A stretch of 53,685 nucleotides of DNA from the NCBI RefSeq assembly GCF_900156255.1, contig NZ_FTMK01000020.1, positions 1 to 53,685 of the forward strand. The letters run 5' to 3'. The stretch is from Paracoccus thiocyanatus (GTDB lineage Bacteria > Pseudomonadota > Alphaproteobacteria > Rhodobacterales > Rhodobacteraceae). The position numbers were made by a program, and so were the translations under genes. The notes beneath the pieces were generated by a model that searched no databases, was not told where the DNA came from, and saw only the letters and a program-made list of their open reading frames with translations. Positions 8,131 to 15,883 of this stretch are shown here, piece by piece (within the stretch, counting starts at the first letter, position 1; each line of letters begins with the position of its first letter).

Positions 8131-9906
8131 TCATCTCTCCAGCACGTAGGTGCCGGGAGCATCCCCCAGCGGCGCAAGGCCAGCTTTTGTGGCCCCCATC
8201 GACGGCGGGGCGACCTGCTCCTCGGACGAGCGCGTGGCAAGCCAATCGCCCCAAGCCGGCCACCATGAGCCTTGTTGCACCGGGATTTCCTCGCGCCACT
8301 TGTCGGGATCGGTAAAGCGCTGGCCATGTTTGCGCGTCGCGATCTGGAAGCTGCGATTGGCGCGCCCCGGCTCGCTGACTACACCGGCATTGTGGCCGCC
8401 GCTGGTCAGGGCAAAGGTGACGTCGGCGCCACCGATCAGTCGATGGACCTTGTAAACGGTTTTCCACGGCGCCACGTGGTCGCGCACCGTGCCTACGGCA
8501 AAGACCGGCAGGTGGATGTCGCTCGGGACCGCCGGAATGCCGTCGACCAAATAGCGCCCGTCGGCAAAGTCGTTATCCAGATAGAGCTTGCGCAGATATT
8601 CGCTGTGCATCCGCGCCGGCATGCGTGTGGTATCGCTGTTCCAGGCCATCAGGTCAAACAGTTCTCGCCGTTCGCCCAGCAGATACTCCTTCGTTCGTCG
8701 TGACCAGATCAAATCCTGTGAATTGAGCAACTGGAACGCGCCCGCCATCTGCCAGCCGTCCAGATAGCCTTTATCGGCCATGATCGATTCAAGAAAAGCA
8801 AGCTGGCTTTCGCCGATGAACAGTGACAATTCGCCCGGCTCGCGGAAGTCGATTTCAGCCGCCAAGAGGGACATGCTGCGCAGCCGCTCATCTCCGTCAC
8901 GCGCCATGGCGGCCGCGGCAATAGCCAGCAGCGTGCCGCCAAGGCAATAGCCGACCGCGTTCACCTGGCGCTCAGGCACGATGGCGCCCACCACATCCAG
9001 TGCCGCCATCACCCCAAGTTGGCGATAATCCTCCATCCCCAGATCGCGATCATCCGATCCGGGATTTCGCCACGAGACCATGAAAACGGTATGCCCCTGA
9101 TCGACCAGCCAACGCACCATCGAATTATGTGGTGACAGGTCGAGGATATAGTATTTCATGATCCACGATGGCACGATCAGCACCGGCGCGGCGTATACCC
9201 TGGGGGTGGCGGGCGCATATTGGATTAGTTCGATCAGATGGTTTCGGAAGACGACCTTGCCCGGCGTCACCCCCACATTCTTGCCGACAATGAAATCCTC
9301 GCTGCCCGCGGGTGGCGCGTCGGCAAGGATCCGTCCCAGATCCTCCAACCAGTTCATCGAGCCCCGCCACAGATTGGCGCCACCGGTCTCGGCGGTCTTT
9401 TGCAGCACCTCGGGGTTGGTCCAGAAAAAATTGACCGGCGACAACATGTCCAACCATTGCCGGGCGGCAAAGGACACCATGTCCTCATGCTGGCCCGAGA
9501 CGCCCCGCACCCCGGACGTGACGGATTGCCACCATTCCTGTTGCAGCAGGAAGCCCTGATGGATGACGTTGAAGGGCCATTTTTGCCAGGCGTCGCCTTC
9601 GAAACGGCGGTCCTGTTCCAAGGGCTCAACGCAGTTGGGACAGTTGGGGTTGGCGGCCGAACGCAAGACATAGTTTAGAAACCGCCGGTGCCCGTCGAAG
9701 GCTTCTTCAAGCAATTTTCGCCGCTTGCCCGGCGAGATTGCCAGATGAAGCGCCCAGTCATGCCAGGCGAGTTGCGCGGCGGCGGGCGACAGCCCGCGGG
9801 TGGCGCGAGCAAGTGTCATATGCGCCAGCTGATCGAGCGGGTCGGTACCATGTGACTCACTATCGCCTGCTCTTGCGGTGGCGACTGCCTCAGGCGAATC
9901 AGTCAT
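8131..9906 (-). CDS. phaC: class I poly(3-hydroxyalkanoate) synthase
   Basis: A 591-residue enzyme polymerising 3-hydroxyacyl-CoA (mainly 3-hydroxybutyryl-CoA) into polyester storage granules. The alpha/beta-hydrolase core carries the lipase-like box GYCLGG with nucleophile Cys321, plus Asp476 (TVRDHVAPW) and His505 (SGGHNAG), a complete triad. The N-terminal domain holds the usual FNVIHQGFLL and WFxNP-like segments. Full length for class I. phaA/phaB are not in this window. The phasin-like gene follows. Upstream (9907-9960) is AT-rich and carries repeated TTACTTC motifs. Confidence 0.97.
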   Translation of the reverse strand: MTDSPEAVATARAGDSESHGTDPLDQLAHMTLARATRGLSPAAAQLAWHDWALHLAISPGKRRKLLEEAFDGHRRFLNYVLRSAANPNCPNCVEPLEQDRRFEGDAWQKWPFNVIHQGFLLQQEWWQSVTSGVRGVSGQHEDMVSFAARQWLDMLSPVNFFWTNPEVLQKTAETGGANLWRGSMNWLEDLGRILADAPPAGSEDFIVGKNVGVTPGKVVFRNHLIELIQYAPATPRVYAAPVLIVPSWIMKYYILDLSPHNSMVRWLVDQGHTVFMVSWRNPGSDDRDLGMEDYRQLGVMAALDVVGAIVPERQVNAVGYCLGGTLLAIAAAAMARDGDERLRSMSLLAAEIDFREPGELSLFIGESQLAFLESIMADKGYLDGWQMAGAFQLLNSQDLIWSRRTKEYLLGERRELFDLMAWNSDTTRMPARMHSEYLRKLYLDNDFADGRYLVDGIPAVPSDIHLPVFAVGTVRDHVAPWKTVYKVHRLIGGADVTFALTSGGHNAGVVSEPGRANRSFQIATRKHGQRFTDPDKWREEIPVQQGSWWPAWGDWLATRSSEEQVAPPSMGATKAGLAPLGDAPGTYVLER

Positions 9907-9923
9907 GATCGCACTCCACCTTT

Positions 9924-9933
9924 ATAGAAGTAA
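9924..9933 (-). promoter_or_regulatory. TTACTTCTAT motif, copy 2, upstream of phaC
   Basis: TTACTTCTAT overlaps a possible -10 element (TATAAA) about 20 bases ahead of the phaC start. A second TTACTTC lies ~25 bases further upstream. Matches copies at 6618 and 11164. Confidence 0.4.
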
Positions 9934-10002
9934 ACTATTACTTGCTTTTTGAAGTAAGGGCAACCACCTCGCAAAGCCGGTCTGTTCAGGTGATCGTAGA
10001 CA

Positions 10003-11115
10003 TCAGTTTTCCGGGATCCCTCCGGCGATCAGGATGAAGGGACTCGCCGCAGCCGCCCCGGTCCGCTCCATAACAAATGCGCCAGCATCCGATATCGCCT
10101 GACCTGGTCGTTGACGCATGCCTGGATAGAGCGCGGCAAGCATTGCATATCGGCTGTGTCCCTGAGCATCCGGAGGTCGGATATCGCCAACATCAATGAG
10201 GGCGACGCCAGACGATACGGTGGCAGCGGTAACCCGTGGATCCCCTACATTCAACGCCCCAACCCGCGGTTTTCCGGCGTTCAGCCTTGCCGAGATCTGT
10301 AACGCTCGATCGTCGGGGGCGACGAGTACAGTCAAGGGTGGATCCAGTGGTCCTATTACGCTGAGTTGCGCCCGAAATACGTCGACATCAATATCCGGTG
10401 CGGCCAGAACGACCTGTAGCCGGCGAAGAATGGGATCATCCCCAGTCAATCGCAACTGGCGAAGTGCCTCCATTACCAACCACCCGCCCATTGAGTGACC
10501 CAACACGGTGATCTGGCCGATCCGTCTGTCTCGAGCTAGCGTTGCCAGCAGTCCTGTCAGGTGATCACGCGAGTAGGTTGCGGCCTCACGATCGGCGGCA
10601 TATCCCATCATGGCCGCATTTGATGGCCAAGAGAACAGAATAGCCGCACCCTCTCCGCCGCTGTCATGGGTAATCTGCGCCAGGCGAAACAGGCCCTCCT
10701 GAAAACTGGTGTTGTAGCCATGCACGAAAACCCTCACGTCTGCACGTTCCGGTCCAGATGCAACGTCATCGATGAGGGCCGACAGCGGCATGTCCTGTCT
10801 GGCGGCGACGGTCATGGCGACCAGTGGATCCGGATGCCGCCCCGGCCATTCGATGTTGCCGGCCTTGTGCGTGGGCGGGATCGAGATGGAAAAGCGTGCC
10901 GCCGAGAAGGTCGTGGCTCGCGCATCACTGAAACCAGATGCAGGATCGTCGGGGGATTCCTGTCGCAACCGGTTGGTTGCTGCATACAGGGTCACGACAT
11001 CTGCTCCCGGCAGACTTGGACCCGGCACAAGGACACTCTCACCTGGTCGAGATGCGCACCCAGCGCCCAGCCAAGGTGTCACGAGAAGGACCAGCAGGAG
11101 GATCCGAACACGCAT
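10003..11115 (-). CDS. DUF900-type alpha/beta hydrolase lipoprotein
   Basis: A 370-residue predicted lipoprotein. It opens with a hydrophobic signal and lipobox LGAGC, so Cys20 would be acylated. The hydrolase core has FVHGYNTSF, the nucleophile elbow GHSMGG (Ser208) and a downstream PDIDVD segment; this matches the DUF900 (PF05990) esterase-like family, anchored to the membrane on the periplasmic side. It has its own promoter region and is separated from phaC by 96 bp, with no link to PHA metabolism that the sequence proves. Confidence 0.82.
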   Translation of the reverse strand: MRVRILLLVLLVTPWLGAGCASRPGESVLVPGPSLPGADVVTLYAATNRLRQESPDDPASGFSDARATTFSAARFSISIPPTHKAGNIEWPGRHPDPLVAMTVAARQDMPLSALIDDVASGPERADVRVFVHGYNTSFQEGLFRLAQITHDSGGEGAAILFSWPSNAAMMGYAADREAATYSRDHLTGLLATLARDRRIGQITVLGHSMGGWLVMEALRQLRLTGDDPILRRLQVVLAAPDIDVDVFRAQLSVIGPLDPPLTVLVAPDDRALQISARLNAGKPRVGALNVGDPRVTAATVSSGVALIDVGDIRPPDAQGHSRYAMLAALYPGMRQRPGQAISDAGAFVMERTGAAAASPFILIAGGIPEN

Positions 11116-11297
11116 AATGTATCACGGCACCTTTCGTGAGGTCAAAAATCATATCGACACATAATAGAAGTAATCACTCACTAGTATCAACCCTCCAGGC
11201 AACCTCATTCTCAACTCACCAAGGCACCTCAGTCATGTTAGGCAAGCATCCAGCCGGGCCGCGAACGGCCGGCCAAAGGTCGGTCCGATGGTTGCGA
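11116..11297. other. promoter region of the esterase gene
   Basis: About 180 bases between the esterase start and the histidine kinase stop. It contains an AT-rich promoter-like stretch (11140-11185) including the TTACTTCTAT motif, and nothing else recognised. Confidence 0.4.
11164..11173 (-). promoter_or_regulatory. TTACTTCTAT motif, copy 3, upstream of esterase gene
   Basis: TTACTTCTAT followed by TATG on the - strand, about 50 bases ahead of the lipoprotein esterase start, where it overlaps a plausible -10 (TATTAT). Confidence 0.38.
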
Positions 11298-12656
11298 CTA
11301 TCGGGCGCTGGCAGCTTCGCTCAGCGTCCGTGAAGCTATCGGCAGAACCACGATCGCCTCAAAGCCGGATGAGCTTCCCGGCCTCGGCGATTGCAAGGTG
11401 AGCTTTGACGAAATCCGGTCCGCAATGCCAGCGACGATGGCAAGGCCAAGCCCGCTGCCTTCCGTTTTGGCTGCCCCCCTCTCGAAACGACGGGTCAGCC
11501 GGCCAAGCGCCTCGGCGGGCACGACGGGGCCGTCATTGGCGACGCGGAACGTGCCGTCCTCACTGAGGCTGACCTCGATCGGTTTGTCGGATGCGCCGTG
11601 CCGCAGGGCGTTCTCAATGAGGTTGCGGCCGATGATGCCAAACGCATCGGGGTCGAGGTCGGACATTACCGGGTGCTCCGGCAGGGCGAGCGCGATCCGG
11701 TTCGGTGCTGTCCTCTCGATATCGTCCACGACCAGACGGGCAGTGATGCGAAGATCGGATAGGTGATCGAGCCGTAACCGCCCGCCTTCTGCTCGGGCCA
11801 GTTGCAGAAGCCGTTCCGCGATCCGGGCCAGCCGCTTCAGAGAAGCCTCGACCTCGGCGGCCCTGTGGCCGGCACCGGTATCTTTCGTTTCTACCTGTAT
11901 CCGCTGGGCCTGCGCGATTGCGCCTGCCAGCGGTGTTCGCAATTCATGCGCTGCGTTGGCGGCGAAGGTGCGTTCGGCCTCGAATGTGGATTTGAGTTGC
12001 GCCAGAAGCACATTGATCGCCGCCCCCACCGGGGCGGCCTCGACGGGAAGATCGTCGCAGGCGACGGGGGCGAGGTCGCGCGGCGAACGCGCGGCCAGCC
12101 GGTCGCGGTAGCGGCGCAACGGGGCCAGACCCGAGCGGACAGTCAATACGATCGCCAACAGTGCGGCAGGGATGAATACCAGCAACGGCAACCCCAGGCC
12201 CGCCCAGACATCGCGTGCCGCCGCCGCGCGATGGGCAAGCGGCTCGGCGACCGTGAGGCGGATCGTGCCTTGCAGGGCGTCCTCGCCATACAGGCGATGG
12301 GTTGCGGTCGTGCGAAAGCCCGGCCCGTCCCATTCAGGGAAGATGGCGGGATCGGCCTCATGCGATTGCAGAAGAATTCGCCCTTCGTCATCGCGCACGA
12401 TATAGGTGAGGAATTCGTCGTGGTCGCGCAGGTCGGCAAGGTGTTGTGTCACACCTTCCTCCTCACGTCCGACGATCTCGACAGCGGCCAGCGGCAGCAG
12501 GCGCTGCGCCGCCTCCTGTAGCGACGAGTCGAAGATCCTGTCCATCTCGTGCCGCAGCATGACCGCCGTGACGGCGGCGGCCGCGATCCACAGAAGCGTC
12601 AGAAGGATACCCAGCGACACCCCCAACCGCATCTGAAGGCTGCGTGGCATCGTCAT
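11298..12656 (-). CDS. sensor histidine kinase (QseC-like)
   Basis: A 452-residue membrane kinase. Transmembrane helices lie at about 11-32 and 151-173, with a ~120-residue periplasmic sensor between. Next are a HAMP linker, an H-box with phospho-acceptor His237 (NAAHELRTPLAG), and a HATPase_c domain with N box (NLIENALRHG), G1 (NDGPVVP) and GSGLGLAIV. It overlaps the response-regulator stop by ATGA (12653-12656). The pair sits back to back with the PepSY/cytochrome cluster, the usual position of its target. The signal is unknown. Confidence 0.93.
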   Translation of the reverse strand: MTMPRSLQMRLGVSLGILLTLLWIAAAAVTAVMLRHEMDRIFDSSLQEAAQRLLPLAAVEIVGREEEGVTQHLADLRDHDEFLTYIVRDDEGRILLQSHEADPAIFPEWDGPGFRTTATHRLYGEDALQGTIRLTVAEPLAHRAAAARDVWAGLGLPLLVFIPAALLAIVLTVRSGLAPLRRYRDRLAARSPRDLAPVACDDLPVEAAPVGAAINVLLAQLKSTFEAERTFAANAAHELRTPLAGAIAQAQRIQVETKDTGAGHRAAEVEASLKRLARIAERLLQLARAEGGRLRLDHLSDLRITARLVVDDIERTAPNRIALALPEHPVMSDLDPDAFGIIGRNLIENALRHGASDKPIEVSLSEDGTFRVANDGPVVPAEALGRLTRRFERGAAKTEGSGLGLAIVAGIADRISSKLTLQSPRPGSSSGFEAIVVLPIASRTLSEAASAR

Positions 12657-13312
12657 GGCGAACCTAGCCGGTAGCCCAACCCGCGCTCGGTCTCGATCAC
12701 CTCGGCGCCCAGCTTCTTGCGCAGCCGGCTGACATGGACCTCGATGGTGTTGCTTTCCACCTCCGTATCGAAGGCATAAAGCTTTTCCTCAAGCTGTGCC
12801 TTGGACAGAAGATGCCCCGGGCGGGTGAGGAACGCCTCGAACAGTGCCCATTCACGTGCGGTGAGCTGCACCGGCCGGCCGTCGCGGCGGATGCTGCGCG
12901 AGGCAAGGTCGACGGCAAGCGTGCCGTGGACGATGATCGGGTTGGGATTGCCGCTATAGCGCCGCGCGACCGAGCCGATGCGCGCGGAAAGCTCGGCCAG
13001 ATCGAAGGGCTTCACCAGATAATCGTCGGCGCCGGCGTTCAAGCCTTCGATCCGGTCCGAAATCTGGTCCAGCGCTGTCAGGATGATCACCGGCGTCACG
13101 TCGCCGCTGGTGCGCAGCGACCGAAGGAAGGTGATGCCGCGTCCGTCGGGCAGCATGAGGTCCAGCAATACAAGATCATAGCCGGTGCCGGCCATCGCAT
13201 CGCCGGCCGCGTCCAGGCGCGTGACCCAATCCACCGACTGGCCACCCGCAGCGATCTGGTCCCGCACGGCGGCACCCAGAACGGTATCATCCTCGATCAG
13301 CAGGATCCGCAT
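12653..13312 (-). CDS. OmpR/PhoB-family response regulator
   Basis: A 219-residue regulator. The receiver domain has acidic residues in LIEDD, phospho-acceptor Asp51 (LLDLMLPDG) and the conserved Lys in DDYLVKPFD; a C-terminal winged helix follows (VHVSRLRKKLGAEVIETERGLGYRL). The ATG at 13312 follows an AGGA site and gives the canonical N-terminus. It is transcribed away from the PepSY genes across a 141-bp shared region holding an 11-bp direct repeat (13355-13372) that probably binds this protein. Confidence 0.94.
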   Translation of the reverse strand: MRILLIEDDTVLGAAVRDQIAAGGQSVDWVTRLDAAGDAMAGTGYDLVLLDLMLPDGRGITFLRSLRTSGDVTPVIILTALDQISDRIEGLNAGADDYLVKPFDLAELSARIGSVARRYSGNPNPIIVHGTLAVDLASRSIRRDGRPVQLTAREWALFEAFLTRPGHLLSKAQLEEKLYAFDTEVESNTIEVHVSRLRKKLGAEVIETERGLGYRLGSP

Positions 13313-13354
13313 GATCTTCCTACTCATTTGCCTCTGGCCATTATGGCGACCCGG

Positions 13355-13372
13355 GCTGACGCAAAGCTGATG
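13355..13372. promoter_or_regulatory. 11-bp-spaced direct repeat, putative response-regulator site 1
   Basis: GCTGACG (13355) and GCTGATG (13366) are spaced exactly 11 bp start to start, the layout bound by OmpR/PhoB dimers. It lies between the divergent response regulator and the first PepSY gene. The same arrangement recurs at 14481-14498. Confidence 0.6.
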
Positions 13373-13453
13373 GCGGGACGCCCCGGGCTTCAGCATCCCG
13401 TCAGGTTCGCGGCGCAGAATGTCATCCAGTGGCCGTTATACGGAGTGTGGTCC

Positions 13454-13768
13454 ATGAAGAGATCGCTGACAATTCTGACCTTTCTCGTGGTCCTTCCGTC
13501 CGGGGCTGCACTTGCCGGCGACGACTGTGCCGTGCCGCTGGCAGACTGGCAGCCAAGAAGCGCGGTGGTGCGGCTCGCGGAAGAAAACGGATGGGTGGTG
13601 CGGCGCATAAAAATCGACGACGGCTGCTACGAGATAAAAGGCACAGACCGGGAAGGACGCCGCATCGAGGTGACGGTCGATCCCGGCACGCTTCAGGTGA
13701 TCGAGATCGAATACAAGGACGGAGATGATCGGCGCTCCCGTGAGGGCAGAGAGCACAAACATGACTGA
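13454..13768 (+). CDS. PepSY-like periplasmic protein 1
   Basis: A 104-residue exported protein with an N-terminal signal peptide (LTILTFLVVLPSGAALAGDD). The mature domain has a C-x-VPL..W start, EENGWVVRRIKIDDGCYEI and a VDPGTLQVI end, the beta-alpha-beta pattern of short PepSY-like domains, with two cysteines that could form a disulfide. The start has a GGAG site at 13442. It is the first gene rightward from the two-component system and overlaps the cytochrome b start. Two paralogues follow at 14583 and 14997. Role unproven: perhaps ligand binding or an inhibitor of the redox partner. Confidence 0.78.
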   Translation: MKRSLTILTFLVVLPSGAALAGDDCAVPLADWQPRSAVVRLAEENGWVVRRIKIDDGCYEIKGTDREGRRIEVTVDPGTLQVIEIEYKDGDDRRSREGREHKHD

Positions 13769-14393
13769 GATGATGAAGGGTGACGCCATTCAGGACGTCG
13801 CCGATACTACGCGCACGGTGCTGGTCTGGGATCCGTTGGTGCGCAGCTCTCACTGGGGTCTGGTTGCCGCCTTTGCAGTGGCATGGCTTGCGGCGGACGA
13901 GGTGCAGCCGCTTCACGAGGCGGCCGGTTACGCGGTGGCGGCGTTGCTTGCCCTCCGCCTGATCTGGGGTTTCGTTGGCAGCCGCCATGCCCGTTTCACG
14001 CAATTCGTGCGTGGCCCCGCCGCGACGCTGGCCTATCTCGGGGACATGCTGCACGGGCGCGAGCGACGCCATCTCGGGCACAACCCGGCTGGCGCCGCGA
14101 TGATCGTGGCACTCATGGTCACGCTTTCCGGCACCGCGCTGAGCGGCTGGCTGCTCGAACAATCGATCGAGGAAGCCCGGGCCGTGACGGTTGCGGGCGA
14201 GCACGGAAACCGGGAAGTCAGAGGGGACAAGACCTTGAAGGAGGTGCATGAAATGCTGGCCAACATGGCTTTGGTTCTCGTGGCCTTGCATGTTGGGGGT
14301 GTGGCCGTCACCTCATGGCGCCATCGGGAGAACCTGCCCCGTGCCATGGTCACGGGCCGAAAGCGCCCTCCCGGCACAAATGACGTGACCTGA
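13761..14393 (+). CDS. di-heme cytochrome b561-type membrane protein
   Basis: A 210-residue membrane protein of the bacterial cytochrome b561 family. It opens WDPLVRSSHWGLV, with the heme-ligand type His in the first helix. Further His residues (LHEAAGY, KEVHEML, VALHVGG) lie in later helices, giving about four membrane spans. It would pass electrons across the inner membrane between quinol and a periplasmic partner. The ATG at 13761 overlaps the stop of PepSY 1 (ATGACTGA), so the two are co-translated. A strong terminator follows at 14420. Confidence 0.88.
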   Translation: MTEMMKGDAIQDVADTTRTVLVWDPLVRSSHWGLVAAFAVAWLAADEVQPLHEAAGYAVAALLALRLIWGFVGSRHARFTQFVRGPAATLAYLGDMLHGRERRHLGHNPAGAAMIVALMVTLSGTALSGWLLEQSIEEARAVTVAGEHGNREVRGDKTLKEVHEMLANMALVLVALHVGGVAVTSWRHRENLPRAMVTGRKRPPGTNDVT

Positions 14394-14419
14394 TCGTTAC
14401 GCATTCCCGCTGCTGTTCG

Positions 14420-14453
14420 GGCCCCGCCTGTTTGGCGGGGCCTGTTTGTTTTG
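14420..14453 (+). terminator. rho-independent terminator after cytochrome b gene
   Basis: A perfect 9-bp stem, GGCCCCGCC / GGCGGGGCC, with a TGTTT loop, followed by TGTTTGTTTT. It closes the first rightward unit 27 bases after the cytochrome stop. Confidence 0.85.
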
Positions 14454-14480
14454 TGTAATCGCTGCGGTTCGTCGCGGCAG

Positions 14481-14498
14481 GCTGACGAGAAGCTGACG
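14481..14498. promoter_or_regulatory. 11-bp-spaced direct repeat, putative response-regulator site 2
   Basis: GCTGACG twice (14481 and 14492), exactly 11 bp apart, about 85 bases ahead of PepSY 2 and just after the terminator. Near-identical to the repeat at 13355-13372. Confidence 0.62.
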
Positions 14499-14582
14499 CA
14501 GGTTTTCCGCGGCGATCAGGATCACGTCAGCCGCCCCCTCCAGATTGGTTTCATCAGGCAACCAAGGCTGAGGAGCATAGCC

Positions 14583-14885
14583 ATGAAAACCATCCTGACC
14601 GCCACCGCATTGGCGCTCGCGATCCCCGCCGGGGCCGCGTTCGCTGGTGAGAAATGCAACGTGCCGACCGAGAACATGCAATCGTGGGACGCTCTCATTC
14701 AAGTGACCGACGAGTTCGGTTGGACCATCTCGAAAATGGAACTCGACGACGGCTGCTACGAACTGAACGTCATCGACCAGGGCGGCAACAGCCTGAAGAT
14801 GACCGTCGATCCCGGAACGCTCGAGGTGATCGACGGCAAGGTCAAACGCTGGAGCGACGGCACCAAGCCCGAGAAGCGCAACTGA
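14583..14885 (+). CDS. PepSY-like periplasmic protein 2
   Basis: A 100-residue exported protein with a clean signal peptide (MKTILTATALALAIPAGAAFAG). Its mature part parallels PepSY 1: C-NVP..W, DEFGWTISKMELDDGCYEL, VDPGTLEVID, with the same two cysteines. The ATG follows a GAGGAG site. It begins a separate transcription unit with its own predicted response-regulator repeat and is followed by an 11-bp-stem hairpin, which may make its mRNA more abundant than the downstream genes. Confidence 0.78.
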   Translation: MKTILTATALALAIPAGAAFAGEKCNVPTENMQSWDALIQVTDEFGWTISKMELDDGCYELNVIDQGGNSLKMTVDPGTLEVIDGKVKRWSDGTKPEKRN

Positions 14886-14895
14886 TGGCCGCAAG

Positions 14896-14921
14896 GGTCC
14901 ACCTCATCATTGAGGTGGACC
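14896..14921 (+). terminator. hairpin / partial terminator after PepSY 2
   Basis: A perfect 11-bp stem, GGTCCACCTCA / TGAGGTGGACC, with a TCAT loop, then TCTTTCC. The short, interrupted T-run suggests a leaky terminator or an mRNA-stabilising hairpin between PepSY 2 and PepSY 3. Confidence 0.65.
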
Positions 14922-14996
14922 TCTTTCCACACGGGCGTTCGCCTCGGCCATAGCCGGGAAAGTGCCCCCGAGATGATCGTAAAGGACATTCGAACC

Positions 14997-15377
14997 ATGA
15001 AAACTCTATTGATCGCCGTAGCCGCTCTCGCGGTATTGCCTGCGGCGGGGGCGATGGCAGGTGACGACTGCCATGTGGGGCACGGGGCCTGGCAACCACG
15101 CGAAGCGGTAATGCAGGCGGCAACCGGCCTCGGTTGGCATGTTGAGAAGATCGAGGCGGACGACGGCTGCTGGGAGGTCAAGGGACGCGATGCCCAGGGC
15201 CGTCGCATCAAGGCCAAACTGGATCCCGCGACGTTGCAGGTCGTCAAATTGCGCCACAGGGATGGCCAGCAGATCCCCGAGCGGGATCGCGGCAATGCAC
15301 CCACCGTCGCTCCGTCGGCACCCCCCTCCAATCCGCTGTTCCAGAACGGCACCCCGCCCGTTGTGCGGGTGAACTGA
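14997..15377 (+). CDS. PepSY-like periplasmic protein 3
   Basis: A 126-residue exported protein (signal MKTLLIAVAALAVLPAAGAMAG). It has the same C-x(n)-W, GLGWHVEKIEADDGCWEV and LDPATLQVV pattern as its two neighbours. It adds a C-terminal Pro-rich tail of about 30 residues (APTVAPSAPPSNPLF) that the others lack. It lies 26 bp upstream of the DUF2271 gene, so it probably belongs to the same transcript as the flavin genes. Three tandem copies indicate local duplication and divergence. Confidence 0.77.
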   Translation: MKTLLIAVAALAVLPAAGAMAGDDCHVGHGAWQPREAVMQAATGLGWHVEKIEADDGCWEVKGRDAQGRRIKAKLDPATLQVVKLRHRDGQQIPERDRGNAPTVAPSAPPSNPLFQNGTPPVVRVN

Positions 15378-15403
15378 TATATCAGGCAGAAGAGAGCAGA
15401 GTC

Positions 15404-15874
15404 GTGAAATCCATCCTTGCAGCACTCGCGCTGACTTCGACCTTGGTGGCGCCCAGCCTTGCCATGGCCCGGCCGGTTACCCTCACCACCACCCTGAACA
15501 CGTACGGTGGCGATGGTGCCTATCTCGTCCTCTACGTCACGGATGCGCAGGGGGCGTATGCCGGAACCCTGTGGATGGCCGGCGGCAAGTCGAAGTATTA
15601 CGAACATCTCAGCGACTGGTATCGCGCCACCGGCGGCGACCTGGCGCAGGTCGACGGCATCACCGGCGCCAGTGTCGGCGCAGGCCGGTCACTCGAAATC
15701 ACCCTCGACCTTGCCGATGCGCTGTTCGATGCGGGCTATACGCTGCATGTCGACGCCGCCGTCGAGGACATGCGCGACAGCCCGAAGGACATCGCCGTGC
15801 CGCTGACGACGGCAGGAGCGGGAAAGCCTGCGCCCGGCCGCAGGTATGTCGCCAGCCTCCGCTACGACATGTGA
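15404..15874 (+). CDS. DUF2271 periplasmic protein with a flavinylation-type motif
   Basis: A 156-residue exported protein with GTG start, AGAGAG ribosome site and signal peptide ending AMA. It matches DUF2271 (PF10029): LNTYGGDGAYLVLYVTD, GTLWMAGGKSKYYEHLSDW and RYVASLRYDM. Residues 84-90 read DGITGAS, fitting the D-x-x-(S/T)-G-A-(T/S) target motif of ApbE FMN transferases, so Thr87 is a candidate covalent FMN site. The apbE gene two genes downstream supports this. It would act as a periplasmic one- or two-electron carrier fed by the membrane reductase. Confidence 0.85.
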   Translation: MKSILAALALTSTLVAPSLAMARPVTLTTTLNTYGGDGAYLVLYVTDAQGAYAGTLWMAGGKSKYYEHLSDWYRATGGDLAQVDGITGASVGAGRSLEITLDLADALFDAGYTLHVDAAVEDMRDSPKDIAVPLTTAGAGKPAPGRRYVASLRYDM

Positions 15875-15883
15875 GGCAACGCC

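Noticed and set aside
12734..13453. Long N-terminal extension of PepSY 1 reaching back through the response regulator
   Set aside because: The extension is antisense to the response regulator; the ATG at 13454 gives a proper signal peptide.
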